Shown: positions 47,707-61,800 of the stretch, in pieces
How positions within the stretch are numbered: the stretch's first letter is position 1
Layout of the letters: the number at the start of each line of letters is the position of its first letter
NCBI GenBank assembly: GCA_947095585.1
Contig: OX352761.1
Coordinates: forward strand, 21,853,777 to 21,917,776
From: Nephrocerus scutellatus
Taxonomy: Eukaryota; Arthropoda; Insecta; Diptera; Pipunculidae
Reading direction: 5' to 3'
Length of the DNA: 64,000 bases
Made by a program: the position numbers and the translations under genes
The notes under the pieces: generated by a model
What the model was told of the DNA's origin: nothing
Database searches by the model: none
What the model saw: only the letters and a program-made list of their open reading frames with translations

Positions 47707-47914
47707 AATAATATAATAATAATAGTTTGGTGTGACAGAGACCACTGCCTACAATTTAATGCCGTGTCCGACCAGCGAATTGAGAAGCTTTCTCGGATGT
47801 TAGTCAGGCGTTCGCGAGAGGTGGGACCGTGAAAAATACTTTTGATATTTTTCAGGATTTGAACCTCGAACCTCCTGTTGAGAAGTCCATGTACTTACCA
47901 CTGAGCCACGGCTA
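47707..47914 (-). mobile_element. tRNA-derived SINE, copy 2
   Basis: On minus it starts AGCCGTGGCTCAGTGGTAAG and carries a B box-like GGTTCGAGGTTCAAATCC region, followed by the SINE body, and ends with a TAT/TAA-rich tail near 47710. It is more diverged and shorter than copy 1. Confidence 0.75.
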
Positions 47915-48029
47915 AAATTAAAATGAGATCCCAAATTTAGCAGTTAGCTTTCTGACTTGACTCGTATAAAGTTTGAATTCAGTTGATTTTGCCATATCAG
48001 CTGAGCCAGTAATGATTTTTAAAATGGCA

Positions 48030-49255
48030 TTATAAGGTAATTCTCTATATTAACTTTACGTGCCCGTGGCTGGCGGACTAGCTGGCTGGCTGGTCAGATT
48101 TTGTGATCAAAGCCCGATTTATTGAAATTTTGCGCACTTGTGTATTTCCGGTGACAATACTTTCTGTAAAAAATTGGGGCACCTCGGGCCTAAAAACAAT
48201 TTAAAAAAATTTACCCGATATATTAACTTCGCGTGTCCGTGTATTTGTGGGTTTGTGGATTTGTTTGTCGTGGAATCTTGCGATCATTTTTTAACCCACT
48301 CCACAAAGTCATATTTCGTTGAAATTTTGAGCACATGCATATCTCTATTCAAATTTGGGGCCCGAGGGTCGGGGGCTCCCATACAAATAGTTTACAAAAT
48401 TTACCCGATTTTCTTCAAATTTTTTATACATGTGTTTTTATAAAAATTTTGGAGACCCCGGACCCCGGGATAGTGATGCCCCGGAGTCATGGGACCCTAT
48501 AAATTTTTTTTTAAAAAATTAACCCGATTTTCTTCAAATGTTATACACATGTGTATCTCCGATAGACAACAATTTTTGTAAAAATTTTGGAGAACCCTGG
48601 CCCCGAGATCATGGGGCCCTATACAGACTCCGGGGTCGTGGGGCCTCATACAAATTTAAAATAAAAATTAATCCGATTTTCTTAAAATTTTATACACATA
48701 TGTATCTCCGATGGACAACACTTTTTGTAAAAATTTTGGAGACCCCGTGGTCGTACAAATAGAATTTTTTTTTAAAAAATTAATCCGATTTTCGTTATAT
48801 CTTATAATAATAATATTCGGCGCGACAGACTATTGTGGTCCAAGGCCTACCTTCTCGCAACCATTCGTGTTGAGCATGTATATTTTTACACACAAATGGA
48901 AGGGACCTACAATTTAAGGCCGGATCCGAACGGCGAATTGAGAAACTTTCCGTGATAAGTTATTACTCTCGGAACGTTTGTCATCCATTCGCGAGAGGTG
49001 GGACACACTGAAAAATACTTTTGGTGTTACTGGGATTCGAACCACGAACCCCCTGCTCAGTAGCCATGCTCATTTTCACTGAGCCACGGCGCCCACTTTA
49101 TATTTTATACACATGTGTATATCCGATGGACAAGACTTTTTGTAAAAATTTCAGGCCCTGGTGCCCATGTACATTTTTTAAAAATTAGCTCGATTTCGTT
49201 CAAATTTTAAACACATAATATGTATCTCCTACTAGAGAATTTACATGAAAAATTC
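48030..49255. repeat. Tandem-repeat element with ATTTTCTTCAAATTTTATACACAT units
   Basis: A leader (AATTCTCTATATTAACTTTA, CGTGCCCGTGG) is followed by units of about 110 bases that contain CCCGATTTTCTTCAAATTTT, ACACATGTGTATCTCCGAT, ACAACACTTTTTGTAAAAAT and a G/C-rich GGGCCCCGGGGTCGTGGGGC part. The element ends with TAGAGAATTTACATGAAAAA. The leader and end share AATTCTCTA/TAGAGAATT as short inverted termini. A SINE is nested in it. Relatives lie at 50030-50185 and 61230-62720. Confidence 0.8.
48803..49096 (-). mobile_element. tRNA-derived SINE, copy 3, nested
   Basis: On minus it begins GGGCGCCGTGGCTCAGTGAA with a GGTTCGTGGTTCGAATCCC B-box region, and ends in TTATTATTATAAG at the left. It interrupts a unit of the tandem-repeat element, so it inserted later. 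Confidence 0.8.
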
Positions 49256-50029
49256 TAATTTTCTGTATATAATGTTATAATGGAGATGGATAGAACTGCA
49301 ATTTTTAGTTTTTAAGCCTCTCCACTTCAATGTTAGAGTGAAGCAATGACAGAAAGAACATGATGATTCTTTATCGGAACATACGACACGACAATTTCCG
49401 TAAAACCAAACTCAATTGAGAGTTAAGTTCAATAGGCAGCCTGGAATAGGCATCTATTATTTTTACGTTGAGTTCCAACGAAAGCCATGGCTGCGGTTCG
49501 GAGCTTTTTAACATCTTCTAAAAATTCTTCTGCGAACGAGTTCAATTGGAACTGTTTGTCATTTGTTCGACTCATTGCGATGTTGGACCGATTCTTTTCC
49601 TGTATACAGGATGGGTTTACATAAGTATAGCCAATGATGGAATCGCAGGCAAATCATACTTTGACTTCGTATATTGCTGGCTTGAACGGAATGTACTCTA
49701 CAGGTCTGGTCTATACCTATAAAGTACAAATGACGTGTTGAAGTCGTTAAGTCCTGTTTTCTTGTAAACCTTATAAATGCACAAATTCATAACTTTTTGG
49801 ACCAAATCTTAAAAAACAGCCCATAAAATTTTGCATGTAAAATCTCTAATAACCAAAAGTATACTGAATTTCACTATAAATGCTGAAAAATAAAAGCACA
49901 TGGGAAGCACAGCAACCCAACAACACAACAGGCCCAATCGTAAAGCAAAGCAGCGCTGCTCACAGCGCACAAGCGCAAACAGAATATATATATATTATAA
50001 TATGACGTGATTTGATGCAGCTATATGGC
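49256..50029. other. No recognised gene
   Basis: It contains the ATAACCAAAAGTATACTGAA dispersed block near 49850 (also at about 10208) and short TA runs. Confidence 0.4.
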
Positions 50030-50185
50030 TGAGGGGGGAGCCCCCCGACCACGGTGCCAATCAACTTCTTAATAGAAAGTGTTGTCATCGGAAATACACA
50101 TGTGAGCAAAGTTTTAATAAAATCGGGCTTTAGGAAGTTGGTTAAAATTGAATTGAAAAGGTCTAGCCAGACATGGTAGTACACG
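50030..50185 (-). repeat. Inverted partial copy of the tandem-repeat element
   Basis: On minus it reads AAAGCCCGATTTTATTAAAA, CACATGTGTATTTCCGATGA, CAACACTTTCTATTAA and a GGTCGGGGGGCTCC part, matching the first unit of the element at 61600-61920. Confidence 0.7.
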
Positions 50186-50273
50186 GAAAGGTTAATATGA
50201 ACTTAAGTTGAGAGAGGTACAAAAGGGAGCATCTAAATGAAAGCATATGATCATATATATATATATATATATA

Positions 50274-50530
50274 CTAGCTTTTATCGGGCGCTTCGCCAGC
50301 CGCACACATGAATCCCCGCCTAGCCATCAATACCTAGTGATCACTAGCTAGTGAGGGCTGTACTATTGCCTAAACCTAAACAAAGCGCCACCTCGATCGG
50401 ATTCGCACTATGTGAGATTATGTTAAGACGCATTATAAGTGAAAGTTTCAGCTCAATCGGCTGTCTAGTTTTAGTGTCGTATTACAAACCAAGAGAAATT
50501 CATTTTTATATATATGTAGATTATAGTACG
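50274..50530 (+). mobile_element. Short non-autonomous element related to 12966
   Basis: It starts ACTAGCTTTTATCGGGCGCT after a (TA)n run, contains TCAGCTCAATCGGCTGTCTA, and ends in a (TA)n-rich AAATTCATTTTTATATATATG. The organisation matches the widespread insect RTE-related short elements. Confidence 0.45.
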
Positions 50531-51089
50531 AACAAAGCAGCGCAATGATGCCGCTGTATGGCGTGATGTTCACACAAAACAGAGAACAGAAAGCAACGTA
50601 GCGAACAGTGCAGAACACAGCACACAGTCAATTTGATGCCCGACAGTTTTCTCGTTGACTTTAGTTATTTAGTTACAAAATTTGTTGCCACGAAAGGTGC
50701 TTTCATTTAAACGGGATGCCTATATATATATATATAGCCCATATAGCCTATATTCACTATGAAAGACCATTCTAAATATACTGGCGAAAGAATTTTTGAA
50801 ATCGGTCAAGTTGTTTTAAAAATTACCTCCTACATACAAACCAACATTACCTCTTTAAAATATTAGTATAGAAATATATAGGCGGTCAGCCATCAGCAGA
50901 ATAGGGGGAATAACACAGAATGCCCTAGAATTGCAGGTGGCCGTTACTATTTCTGACTGGTGGGAGTGTGATCAACCCTCTACGTGGTGGCCGCCGGTAA
51001 TTTTCCTCCAATGCAGGAAAAGCTGAATGATCGGGGTAGTCCCTTCAAAGTAAAGTTGGAGCGAGGCCTATAACATAAAAAGTTATTAT

Positions 51090-53760
51090 TACGGAATCCA
51101 AAATCAGCCTCGGATATACTGATGAACGACGACGACCACGGCAACGAAAACGGCTAAGCGATTTAAGAATTTTCTCATGGAACGTACGCTCACTGTATAG
51201 AGTTCGAGCTGCACAGCAGCTGCCCGATACCCTGTCTAAATATAAGGCTGACAGGGAATGGTGTCTTACAAAAATCAGAATATGACACATATTACAGGTG
51301 TCATGCAAGACATGATGTGCTCGGGGTGGGGTTTCTAGTCAGCAAAAGAATGAAACCCACCATTATCGGCTTTAAAGCAATAAATGAACGGCTATGCAAC
51401 CTTCGCGTCCGGGGCAAATTTAAAAACATAAGCCTCATAAATGTTCACGCACCTACAGAGGATTCCCCAGATGATGAAAAAGAAGAATTCTTTGAATCAG
51501 TCGAACGGGATCTCCATGCCTGCCCTCAGTATGATGTAAAAATCATTCTGATGGATATGAATGCTAAAATAGGTAGGGAGCCAGTATTCAGGCAGTACAT
51601 TGGCACCCATAGCTTACACGAGAACACTAATGACAATGGACAGCGAGTCATAGAGATGGCAGCAAGCAATAATTTGGTAGTTGCGAGTACAAGGTTTGCG
51701 CGTAAAAATATCCACAAAGCCACCTGGGTATCTCCCGATGGAGCCACTCGCAACCAGATAGACCACGTGTTGATAGACCGCCGCCACAACCCGAACCTGA
51801 TGACGGTACGAACGTACCGAGGTGCGAACGTCGACTCGGACCACTATCATGTTGGTATGGTGCTCCGAGCGCGGATTACATCATCACAAAAGACTGCATC
51901 CGCGAATCAGATTCGAGTCAACACGGCTGCCCTTCGCAATGAAGAGACCAGAAACAACTACGGTCAAGCGATAGGACTCGCCGTAAATGCAGGGAGAGTA
52001 AGTCCTGTGGCTGAGATGCCGAGCGTAGAAGAGAAATGGACACGCCTTAAATATACTGTCATCAGTACTGCTGACTCCATCTTAGGCAGTAGTCGTAGAG
52101 ATCGAAACGACTGGTTCGATGACGAATGTAAGCTAGCGACTGAACGTAAGAATGTTGCGTACCGAGCAATGCAACAATCTCATGGAACGCGGGCACGCGA
52201 AGATGAATATGAAGAGCTCAGAAGATATGAAAAAACAGTTCACCGGCAAAAGAAAACAGCCTGGGAGAAGAATCTCGTCCGTGAACTGGAGCAGTACACA
52301 GAGCAAGGATCGCACCAGGCGCGGAAGTTCTACCAAAGGGTTTGCGGTATGACACAATATACACCGCGTTGCACATACTGCAAGGACAAAGATGGTAATC
52401 TGATCGCCGATCTCAAAGGTATCTTAGAGCGATGGGAAGAGCACTTTCATGAATTGTTAAATGGCCAGTTAACTAAGGAATTGGAGGCTCCACCAGTGAC
52501 CGAAGATTATACTATGCTGCCTCCACCAAGCATAGACGAAGTTAGGAGAGCGATAAGTCGGCTCAAAGATAATAAGGCCCCGGGAACTGATGGGATCCCA
52601 GCGGAACTGATAAAAATAGGAGGCCCCACATTACACCAAGCAATTCATGAAATAATAGTGCAAGTATGGGAAGAAGAAGCTATGCCAGAAGACTGGCGAA
52701 GAGGCATCCTGTGCCCCATACATAAGAAGGGAGATATCACAAAATGCAGCAATTATCGTAGTATAACGTTGTTGAGTACCGCGTATAAGTTTTTCTCCTC
52801 TATCCTTTAAGACAGGAAAGCCCCATATGCTTAAGTCATCATTGGTCCATACCAGTATGGCATCATTCCAGGCAAATCAACAACTGATCAAATTTACACC
52901 CTAAGGCAGGTGATGGAAAAATGTCTAGAGTTTCAAAACTCACTACACCATCTTTTTATAGACTATAAAGCCGCCTATGATAGCATAGCCAGAGTAGAAC
53001 TTTTTAGAGCCATGAGAGAATTCGGCATCCCAAATAAACTGACACGACTATGTAGGTTGACCATGACCAATGTTATAAGCCAAGTTAAAATATCCGGATC
53101 ACTATCAAGCCAATTCAACATCTATAACGGGCTCCGACAAGGGGATGAGGACTGGCCTGCGTCCTCTTCAACCTGGCGTTGGAGAAAGTGATCCGAGAGT
53201 CTGAAGTAACGACCAGAGGAACAATCCACTATAAGTCCATTCAGATGCTTACGCAGACGATAATGACATTGTTGGTAGTAACCGAAGAGCTGTAGAGGAA
53301 GTTTTCATCCAGATAGAGCAGGCGGCACGAAATCTGGGGCTGCAAATATGAGAGCAAAACAAAGTACATGGTGTCCACGTCTGCGAGTAGAAGATCTAAC
53401 ATTGGTCCCTCAGTTCAAATAGTGGAGTGCGAATTTGAAGTAGTGCAATCCTTTAACTATCTCGGGTCAACTATAGCAGCCGATAACAGCATGGAACCAG
53501 AAATACGCGCACGGTTGCTTAAAGCCAACAACTACTATACTCTGTTAAGACTCTTCAAATCCAGGAACTTAACCATAACCTCCAAGCTGCTGATATATAA
53601 GACAATGGTCATACCAGTACTTACATATGCATCCGAGACTTGGGTGTTTAGCAAAAAGCATTCTGACCTCTTAGCCGCATTCAAGAGAAAAGTCTGACGG
53701 AGAATTGTTGGCCTCGTATGTGAGGAAGGACGATTCCGGAGACTGTATAATCATTTGTAA
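51090..53760 (+). mobile_element. RTE-clade LINE, decayed
   Basis: The endonuclease begins near 51165 (FSWNVRSLYRVRAAQQLPDT), lacks a stretch after YKAD, and continues in the open frame 51317-52810 with INVHAPTEDS, MDMNAKIG, NNLVVASTRF and QIDHVLIDRR, then SDHY. The RT follows: RAISRLKDNKAPGTDGIPAE, PIHKKGDITKCSNYRSITLL. After a stop near 52808 come GIIPGKSTTDQIYTLRQ, HLFIDYKAAYDSI and GLRQGDE. The YADD box region (about 53250) is out of frame. The C-terminal RT part is at 53368-53697, with SFNYLGSTIAADNS and VIPVLTYASETW. At least four frame changes or stops mean it cannot be autonomous. Confidence 0.9.
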
Positions 53761-54785
53761 GTTTTATGACTCAAAAGTGGTAAACTGCTAAGCAAGCAAT
53801 GTGAAGACTAGCACTTAATACATTCGGGTCTAACATAATGAAGAAGAATAAAGTATTTTGTTAAAACTCAGATGATTATAAAAGCGATGATAATAACGAT
53901 AAAGTTGATAATCAAGATTTAGTAGGATTTCTAAACAATATTTGAATAATTGAAATCTAATACGAAATTGGGTCCACATTTGGTCAGTTGGAGCTATACT
54001 TCGATAAAGAGGAGCATTTAATTTATTTTTCCAAAACACACAACCCACTGTTTTTTTATATTTAGCTGAAAATAACTCTGATTTACCGAACTTTCTTGCT
54101 AATTATATAGTAGCATGAGCCATCGGTGGAAGAGTTTACGCAAATGCTACAATGAAACCTAGACCTATATGGTTGTGGATCTTATATCTACAAAAAAGCC
54201 TTTTAAGATCGACATGTCGAAGTGGAGTAGCAAATCAAAACCAGTTACCCCGCAAAAATTGAGTTTTCCCACAGGACCTCCAAACCAATGAGGCAGCAGC
54301 GAAAATATTCCTTTGTGTGGGCTTAGCTGTTCAATTGCCATCAAGGAAGTGCAAAGGAATAGGTAGGTCAAAAGAAGGATGAAAAACTGTCATATCTACT
54401 CCCAATATCCCGATTATGACTTTGCTCGAAAAATGCATGTTTGAAGTCATGAAGTGATTCTTTTGCACTAATAATGGTTAAAAGAATTTGCTAGTGGTAT
54501 CATAGTCAGTTCTGAGAACATGGAAAATCACTACTGCAGACTATAAATCGTCGATAAAATTTAGGCATAATGCACCACACAATCTGGACAATGACAGAAA
54601 TAACTTCCGTCCACATGACCCACCTGTTACGAGAGATATCCTTTGTTGCATACATTAAGAATCAGAGCGCAGCATTGTGTGCCCGATCCCCAACAAAACC
54701 TACACCAACTATAAATGAACTACTATATAGGCTCCCCGTATTGTGTGAACTCATTTATCTACTCATCAATAATCTTTTTGGCACC
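53761..54785. other. No recognised gene
   Basis: Short open frames without recognisable domains. About 54550-54740 could be old LINE sequence (a single frame with HMTHLLREISFVAYIK), but I cannot support that. Confidence 0.4.
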
Positions 54786-55400
54786 TATTAGTGCGGATTT
54801 ACGATAAAACAAGTAAATGCAAAAAAACTTCGTTTTTCTGGTACAAACTTTTATATATACATCGAAACACGACACACGGTCGTTTATTATTTGGCAATAA
54901 TCGCCAAAATAACTGTTTTTGAGGTTGAGGCTATTTGAACGAATTTCTTTTTTTCCACGCTTCACGCGACACGGGACACGCGTCTCATGCAGAATATTAA
55001 AAATGCTATTTTGAAGTTAGACACTCACAAAATTTCAGCTCTTTAAATCGTGTGGAAGGTGGTTAAAAAAGCCATCAAAAAACGAGAAAATGGCGTAATT
55101 TCAAACCATGACACGTTTCACACGTGAAAAGTGACACGCGTCATACGTTCAATATAAAAAGTGCTATTTTGAAGTTAGACACTCACAAAATTTCAGCTCT
55201 CTAGGTAGTGTGGAAGTTGGTTGCAAAGTACCTCAAACAAGTCGAAAAAAATAAAAATTTCAATCCATCACATGTGGCTCATGCGACACGCGTCATACTA
55301 AAGTTAAAAAGGACCTCAAAGAAGTCGAAAAAACAAAAATTTCAACCCATCACACGTGCCACACACGACACTCTAACGACTCTAACGAATGCGGACGAAG
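54786..55400. repeat. Second satellite-like block with ACACGCG units
   Basis: It has the same leader (CGTTTTTCTGGTACA, then ACATCGAAACACGACACACG) and the same units (GACACTCACAAAATTTCAGC, CGTGTGGAAGGTGG, AAAACGAGAAAATGGCG) as 10258-11160. Three units are visible. Confidence 0.7.
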
Positions 55401-55876
55401 AAATCCCACTTTGTTTCGAATGAATAATTTTTCTGACGTGACATTCACCCCGAACTATAATATAATTAAGTAAGTACAAGTAAGGGAATATCAGCAATAA
55501 ATTGTGTATATCCTTTGTTGCGGTGGAATAAATCATTGTGTACAACGTTCCGGTAAAAGACTTTGTTTTCCTTCATAATGTAGACCAGAAAGTCTTGGAA
55601 AATTGGTTCCAAGAGGGTATAAGTTAACTCAGCGTTTTGTATAACAGCGCCTTGAGTAATACTTAATCCAGGAGTTTCGCGGCTTAACACACATACACAC
55701 ACGCACAGAAAATCCTTCTGAACATAAAATTGCGGTTGTAAATTTATAATCTTTTAAAAAAATTCATTATTTTATAAAGTTAACCGTTAAATATTAATAC
55801 AAAGCAAACATAACTTTTCTTCTTTCAGAATATTATTCACAAAGAAAGATCTTCATCGATCTTCTAACAAAACATC

Positions 55877-58800
55877 ATGGTTGTTGATAAAAACTGGGGT
55901 TTAAATGTGTATGGGGGTGGGTATCCTCATACGAACTGTGAAAAACTTTTCCAAGTTAAAATGGCTGCTGCTGATGTGTACAAATTGTATGCAGTTGATA
56001 ATGGTACGTTGTACAGCTTCCGCTCCGATGGAGACAGGTGGAAAGTCGACACTCAACTGATTGGTTTGGGAAATCCCTTGGCCGAGTTACGTCATGTTGT
56101 CTCCATTAGTGATAGCAAGGATGTTATCCTGTTAAAGGAACCGAAAGGCATTAGCATGTACGTATATGAGAATAAGAAGAAACCCAGTTTGGTGTTTAAA
56201 TCAGAAGATAAAAATGCCAACTGGTTCAATCCCAACTATGAAATCAGCTTTGGAAATTTTTATAACGACACAATATCAAGTATCGGATTGATGACGACCG
56301 ACAGTGAGCAAAACGTTAAATTTTACACTATCACGTTGAAAAACTTGCTTTTGCAAACAAATCATGTGCAGCCACTGCTTAATACTAACATAAGTACCAT
56401 TTTGAATAAAAAATTCCCAGCAATATCTAAAATTATGATGGCCAATTTAAAGAAACAACCAAATCAGCAATTGATAGCAAGAAATGCAGTTGGTTTAAAT
56501 GTATTTGAGTTCAATGCATATAATTACATCAATTATGTCATGCAAATTCCATATGCAGGCTTACCGTCTAATGCAAAAAATGGAGACGAACTTTTTTTTC
56601 CGGATCTTACTGGTCAGCTTGAGTGGAATGACATTGCCCTGTTCAACTCTAGCGGAATGTTTGTGTATGGGTACGCGAATTTGAATGACACATACAAGTT
56701 CATTACATACAATCCATTGTTCTCTGAAGCCAACGGATGGACGAACGCGCATACACGTACCGTAAGATTCGGTGACATCAATCAAGATGGTCGGGATGAG
56801 ATTATATTCACTGGACCAGCAGGAATTGAAATACATTCTTACGATCAGATCGCCAACAAATGGAAATCGTTACTTAGTACTTCAAAATTATCGGCAATGC
56901 AACGTCACACAACGCTTCTGCAAGTATTACCGCGAGAACGCAATTCGGTTTTGTTTTCACATCACTCGGGCAAATTTTATTGGTCAAAGATTGTCGAAGA
57001 AGCAGTTGAAGTGATCGAAGATCAATCATCAATGGACAAGAATTTCCCGTTGCCATTGAATAACATCACAGCAGTTGTTCCTATGTACAAACCAAGGGTC
57101 GAGAATGTAAGTACCCTTTACTTAAGGGATACAATATTTTGGTCTGAAATGTTGGATTCAATTGTTAATCCTGCCACAGGAAAGCCGAAGTTCGTGTTGC
57201 CACTGATTGATGATCCATATTCATTAATTAAACTACGTCTGTTCTACGACGGTAGCCACGGTGGCACTGGCACTTTAGGTGAAGGATGGTCCATACCGCA
57301 AAACTTCATTATTCTGGACCATCAAGATAGTATTTTCCCAACTGATGAGAGCTACTTTTTGGTAGTAGACGATATTCCGCATAAGCTAAAACTATTGCCT
57401 GCAAATTCTACTCTGGGAGTTCAAGTTTATACCTTGGAACATGCGAATAAAGTCATCGTTGAAAAAGAGAAAATCTGGGCTAATTTTTATCCTGCCAGTA
57501 ATAAGTGGGAGATTGAATTTGGATCTGATCATAAACATATTTACGGCAGTTTCTCAACTCAGAATGAAATCTACGGCGCTGTATCCAAAGAACTAACATG
57601 GAAGAATTGGCGAGGTGCTGGTTTTGATGACAACGAACAAGTGGAACGCGTTAACATGTGGTATTTGGGTGCAGTGGAAATTAGAGGGATAGTGAGTAAT
57701 CTGAAATATGATGTAGTCGTGGAGCCGGTTAAAGGTACCAATTTCGGTTATACCAAAGAGGTTTACTTGAAAACAATGCGCAGCAATGAAACGGCACTCA
57801 CATTTTCCTACCACAACAAAAATGCCAGCGAGTATAAGCAGTTTCCGAACCAAGACAAGCAAGGGAACTACATCCGCGAAATGATGCAATCTCGATTTAT
57901 TTCCGGTTACAAATACACCACCACAACTAAGCAACAAACCGTCACTTTCGAATACACTATTTTAAACAGTAAACGTGTTCTCACCTCTCTGAAGCAAACA
58001 CCCGATTATACCGAGAACCCAGTAATGATATTTGAATATACCGAGTTGCCAGCAGATACATGTTCCATGGAAAGCTTAACTTTACCAACTGGCGTAAAAT
58101 TTAATTTCAATTACACTCCAATGGGAAAGTTCAAGCCTATAGATGAAAGCATAGTTCGAGAGATGACTGTTTCAGATAATTACATTGTGACCAATGGACC
58201 CGATTTCACGCTGGTATCGTACATAGATAACGACCAAAAACAAGTCGTCTTACGCATGTTTACCCAGGACTTATCCCAAGAGGTATACACCTCGGAACCA
58301 GATATAAAGTGGCCTCTTCTTGGTCCATCAGGCGCAGTACAACACTATGAGATTCTAATGGGAAATTCTTACTTTGCTGTAGTAGCTTATAGCCAAACTA
58401 AAAAACATCTTTACGGATGTGGGCGACACATGAACGGCGACTGGCACACCAACTTTGAACAACGCGTTTACCAAAGTGACTCTGTAATGATCAGCGGAAC
58501 TACATTCGTTTTAATATCGGATCCTGGAAGAGAAAATTCTCTGATCGAGTGGAAACAAAGAGAAGGAAAATGGCGCACGCAGGAATTTGAAAAATATACA
58601 CCGTTTACAAGCATAGCTGTCTACCGGAATACATTCGCAATGTACAATGACACTGATATTTTATTGGGATACAAAAAAAGCGAAAATGACAAAAATTGGA
58701 GTTTAGTACCGCTCTTTTATTCTCCAGGCTCCCTTAAGGCAACAAACGACATTTTAACCAAATTTAACCTGGATACAAGGACGCACACACTTATATTTGG

Positions 58801-61800
58801 TTTCTTTCGGAACAATGCCCTACAAATTAGCCAAAATCTAATCGTTTTGAGTGAATTAGTTATTGAGAATGATAATCGTCTCCTAACAAGAATAAAATCG
58901 TACACAATTGGACGGGACTATAAAGTTGCCAAGAACGAAACCGTTGACGTAGCTCAAGATACTTTAGCAGACATACCATCTAAAGAGTATAGCGACAACA
59001 CATACAAATATGTCCACATAAATGGAGAGATGAGGATAAAAGAAACTAATTTAAAAGACTCATCGATAAGTCGTTTACTTCCCACCCCCACAGAGATGTT
59101 TCTCCTTAACCTCAAAAATTACCATGTGTCATTGAGTGGCCAAATATTATCGTGCAATAAAAATAGTTATTCGTTTAGCGGAGTGAAATGGCGCCACTTA
59201 AATGTTACAGAAGATCAACGCCTTCAGACTGTTGTGGATATTCCATTGGGCGATAAGTTTATTATAAGTAAGACAAAAGCACAACCTACGGTAAGACTTT
59301 TAAATGCCACCACAAATGAAATGCTTTTTGATTTTAACGCAAAGAATATAAGTAGTGTCCAGATACACTTCCCTATATATTTGGCATCGCAGGAGTCTGG
59401 AAAGGCTATTTCTATAGTTGAGCTCATGAATGGAAAAACACCGGAATTTAAAAACACCACTCTGCCAGTGTCAGAAGAACTAAGTCCGTATGGAAGTGCA
59501 AGAACATTGATCACGCATGAGGCTCAAGGGAAAGGTAAGCGCTTGTTGATTTTCCGGCCACTATATGGAGTCCGTCGCTTTATTCCGAATTATGTGGTAA
59601 CTCAAGCGACAATTTTAATACCTGGCGCAACTGGAGGGTCCAAGGAAAGAGTCACCGGCTATGTATATGATGAGGATTCTGTCAAAGTAGGAATCGATAA
59701 CATATATTATGAGCATACAGATATATTGCCTGGAAATAACATGGCACTCTATGGTTCTGTAAACATTACGACAGTATCTGTTGCATATGTCAACGGTAAA
59801 AACAGAGTTGTAAAAGTTACCCAACTAAAAAACAAAGAACATGAAGAACAGGAAGACACTGAAGAGGAAATAAATCATAAAAAAGGTAAGGTTATCCATT
59901 AGGTTAGGTTAGGTTAAGGTGGCTGTCAGTGAAACCGACACACTTAGACCAGTAATGATCCATTATGATACCACACGGATCAGGAAAAATTCCCCCCACC
60001 TACTCGATGAACCAATTAGAGCTTCGTATGAAGCGTAGGATACTACCAGTATTTCAATGTTGATGAGATCATTAGTGTCGTTGTAGAAGAAATCTCCCAT
60101 ATGGAGTTTACGTTGTTGGGAGAGGGCTGGACAAGTACAGAGAAGATGGACGATGGTCTCATCCTCCTCCTCATCCATGCATTCGAGAAGACTCCAAGTC
60201 TTGCTACATGCCTGCCTATGAGACAGTCTCCGGTGATGGCACCTACAATAGCACCGATGTGCGATCTTTTTTGAGAGATCAAACACTTGGAGCGTTTCGG
60301 ATCCAGCTTGGGCCAGATCGGCTTTGTCTTTATGCAAGTTGTACCGTTTGACCACCTACAGTTAGTTTTTACATTAGTATCCTGCTTGAACAGGAGTTTC
60401 CATGTAGCGATTGGTATGCCTATGGAACCATATTCAGGTAAGAAGGGTAGTGTAGTTCCTTGCTTGGCGAGTTTGTCAGCCATACAGTTACGCGGAATGT
60501 CTCTGTGCCCCGGCACCCAACACAGGTGAATATAGAACTGCTCCGCCATCTCCACGAGAGATGATCGGCAGTTAAGGGCTAGAATTGAATTTGTAGAGAC
60601 TGATTCCAGGGATTTCAGTGCAGCTTTGCTATGCGAGAACATACGAATATGTAGCGGATATGACGTTTCTCTTCAGCCAAGACAAGGCTTCACTGATCGC
60701 CATAATTTCATTCCGATTTATTTGCTGTAAATATCGAGTGGTGCAAGGTCGAACAGAATGTCCAATACGGCGGATGGGGTTGTACAAAGTGCTCCGCTCA
60801 AACATAGACTAGCTGATCTTTGGACTTTGCTTAATTTGTCAAAGTTTACTTTCTTATTTAATCTTATACTACCGCTGTATATAGCCAATGGGTTATATGG
60901 GGTTGAAGGCTCCAACGGCTACCAATGGCCTTTTTGCATGAGAAGAGTGCCACTGTGGCTTTACGACCTCTTCCTTGTATGTTAGGTTTCCAGCTTAGCT
61001 TTCTGTCCGAAATAAGAACCAAATACTTGACTCTATAAGAGAATTTTAAGCTTATACCTATTATGGAAGAGGGTTAATAAGTGGGACTTTATATTTCCTG
61101 GAGACTAGGACAAGCTTAGTTTTTGAGCTTGTTGAGAGCATTCTGCAGGAGTTCATTTAAGGTATTCGGGTATTTTCCTGAGACGGCAATAGCAACGTCA
61201 TCCGAATAAGCGATTACTCTGCACCCATACAAATTTTATAAAAAGAAGTACCCGATTTTCTTCACAGTTTATAGACATGTGTTTCTCCGATGGAAACACT
61301 TTTTGTAAAAATTTTGGAGTGATCAGGATAAGGGGGCTCCATTTGAACTTTGTGTATCAATTAGAGAATTTACACGAAAATTTTAAATTTTTATGGGTTG
61401 TTTATATTTTGAATTAACTGAACTGATGAACGACTCCTTTCGTTGGAATTTTTTGGTAGAAATATTTCTTCATTGTAAATTTGGAAATGGTTTCCTCTTT
61501 TTAAATTCTCTATATTAACTTAACTTGCCCGTGGGTCGTCGGTCGTCGGTCGTCGGTCGTCGGTCGTCTGTCGTGGATTCTTGCGCTCAATTTTTAACCC
61601 ACTTTCAATGGCCCGATTTTATTGCACACATGTGTATTTCCGGAGAAAACACTTTCTATTAAATTTTGAGGCCCCTCGGGCTGCGGGGTCGGGCCCTTAT
61701 ACATTTTTTAAATATCTATACTGGCATCAGATATTCGTCGCCCTTAATGGACTGTGTGCGGTGTGTGCTGCGCAGTCGGCTGTCGTGGAATCTTGCGATC

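Noticed and set aside
51526..52357. Minus-strand frames across the RTE element
   Set aside because: They are antisense shadows of the endonuclease/RT frame.
55877..59902. Bacterial contaminant or free Wolbachia contig for the toxin-like gene
   Set aside because: The frame has insect-like AT-rich codon use, a GT-AG intron in phase, and insect LINEs and SINE-family repeats on both sides within the same window.
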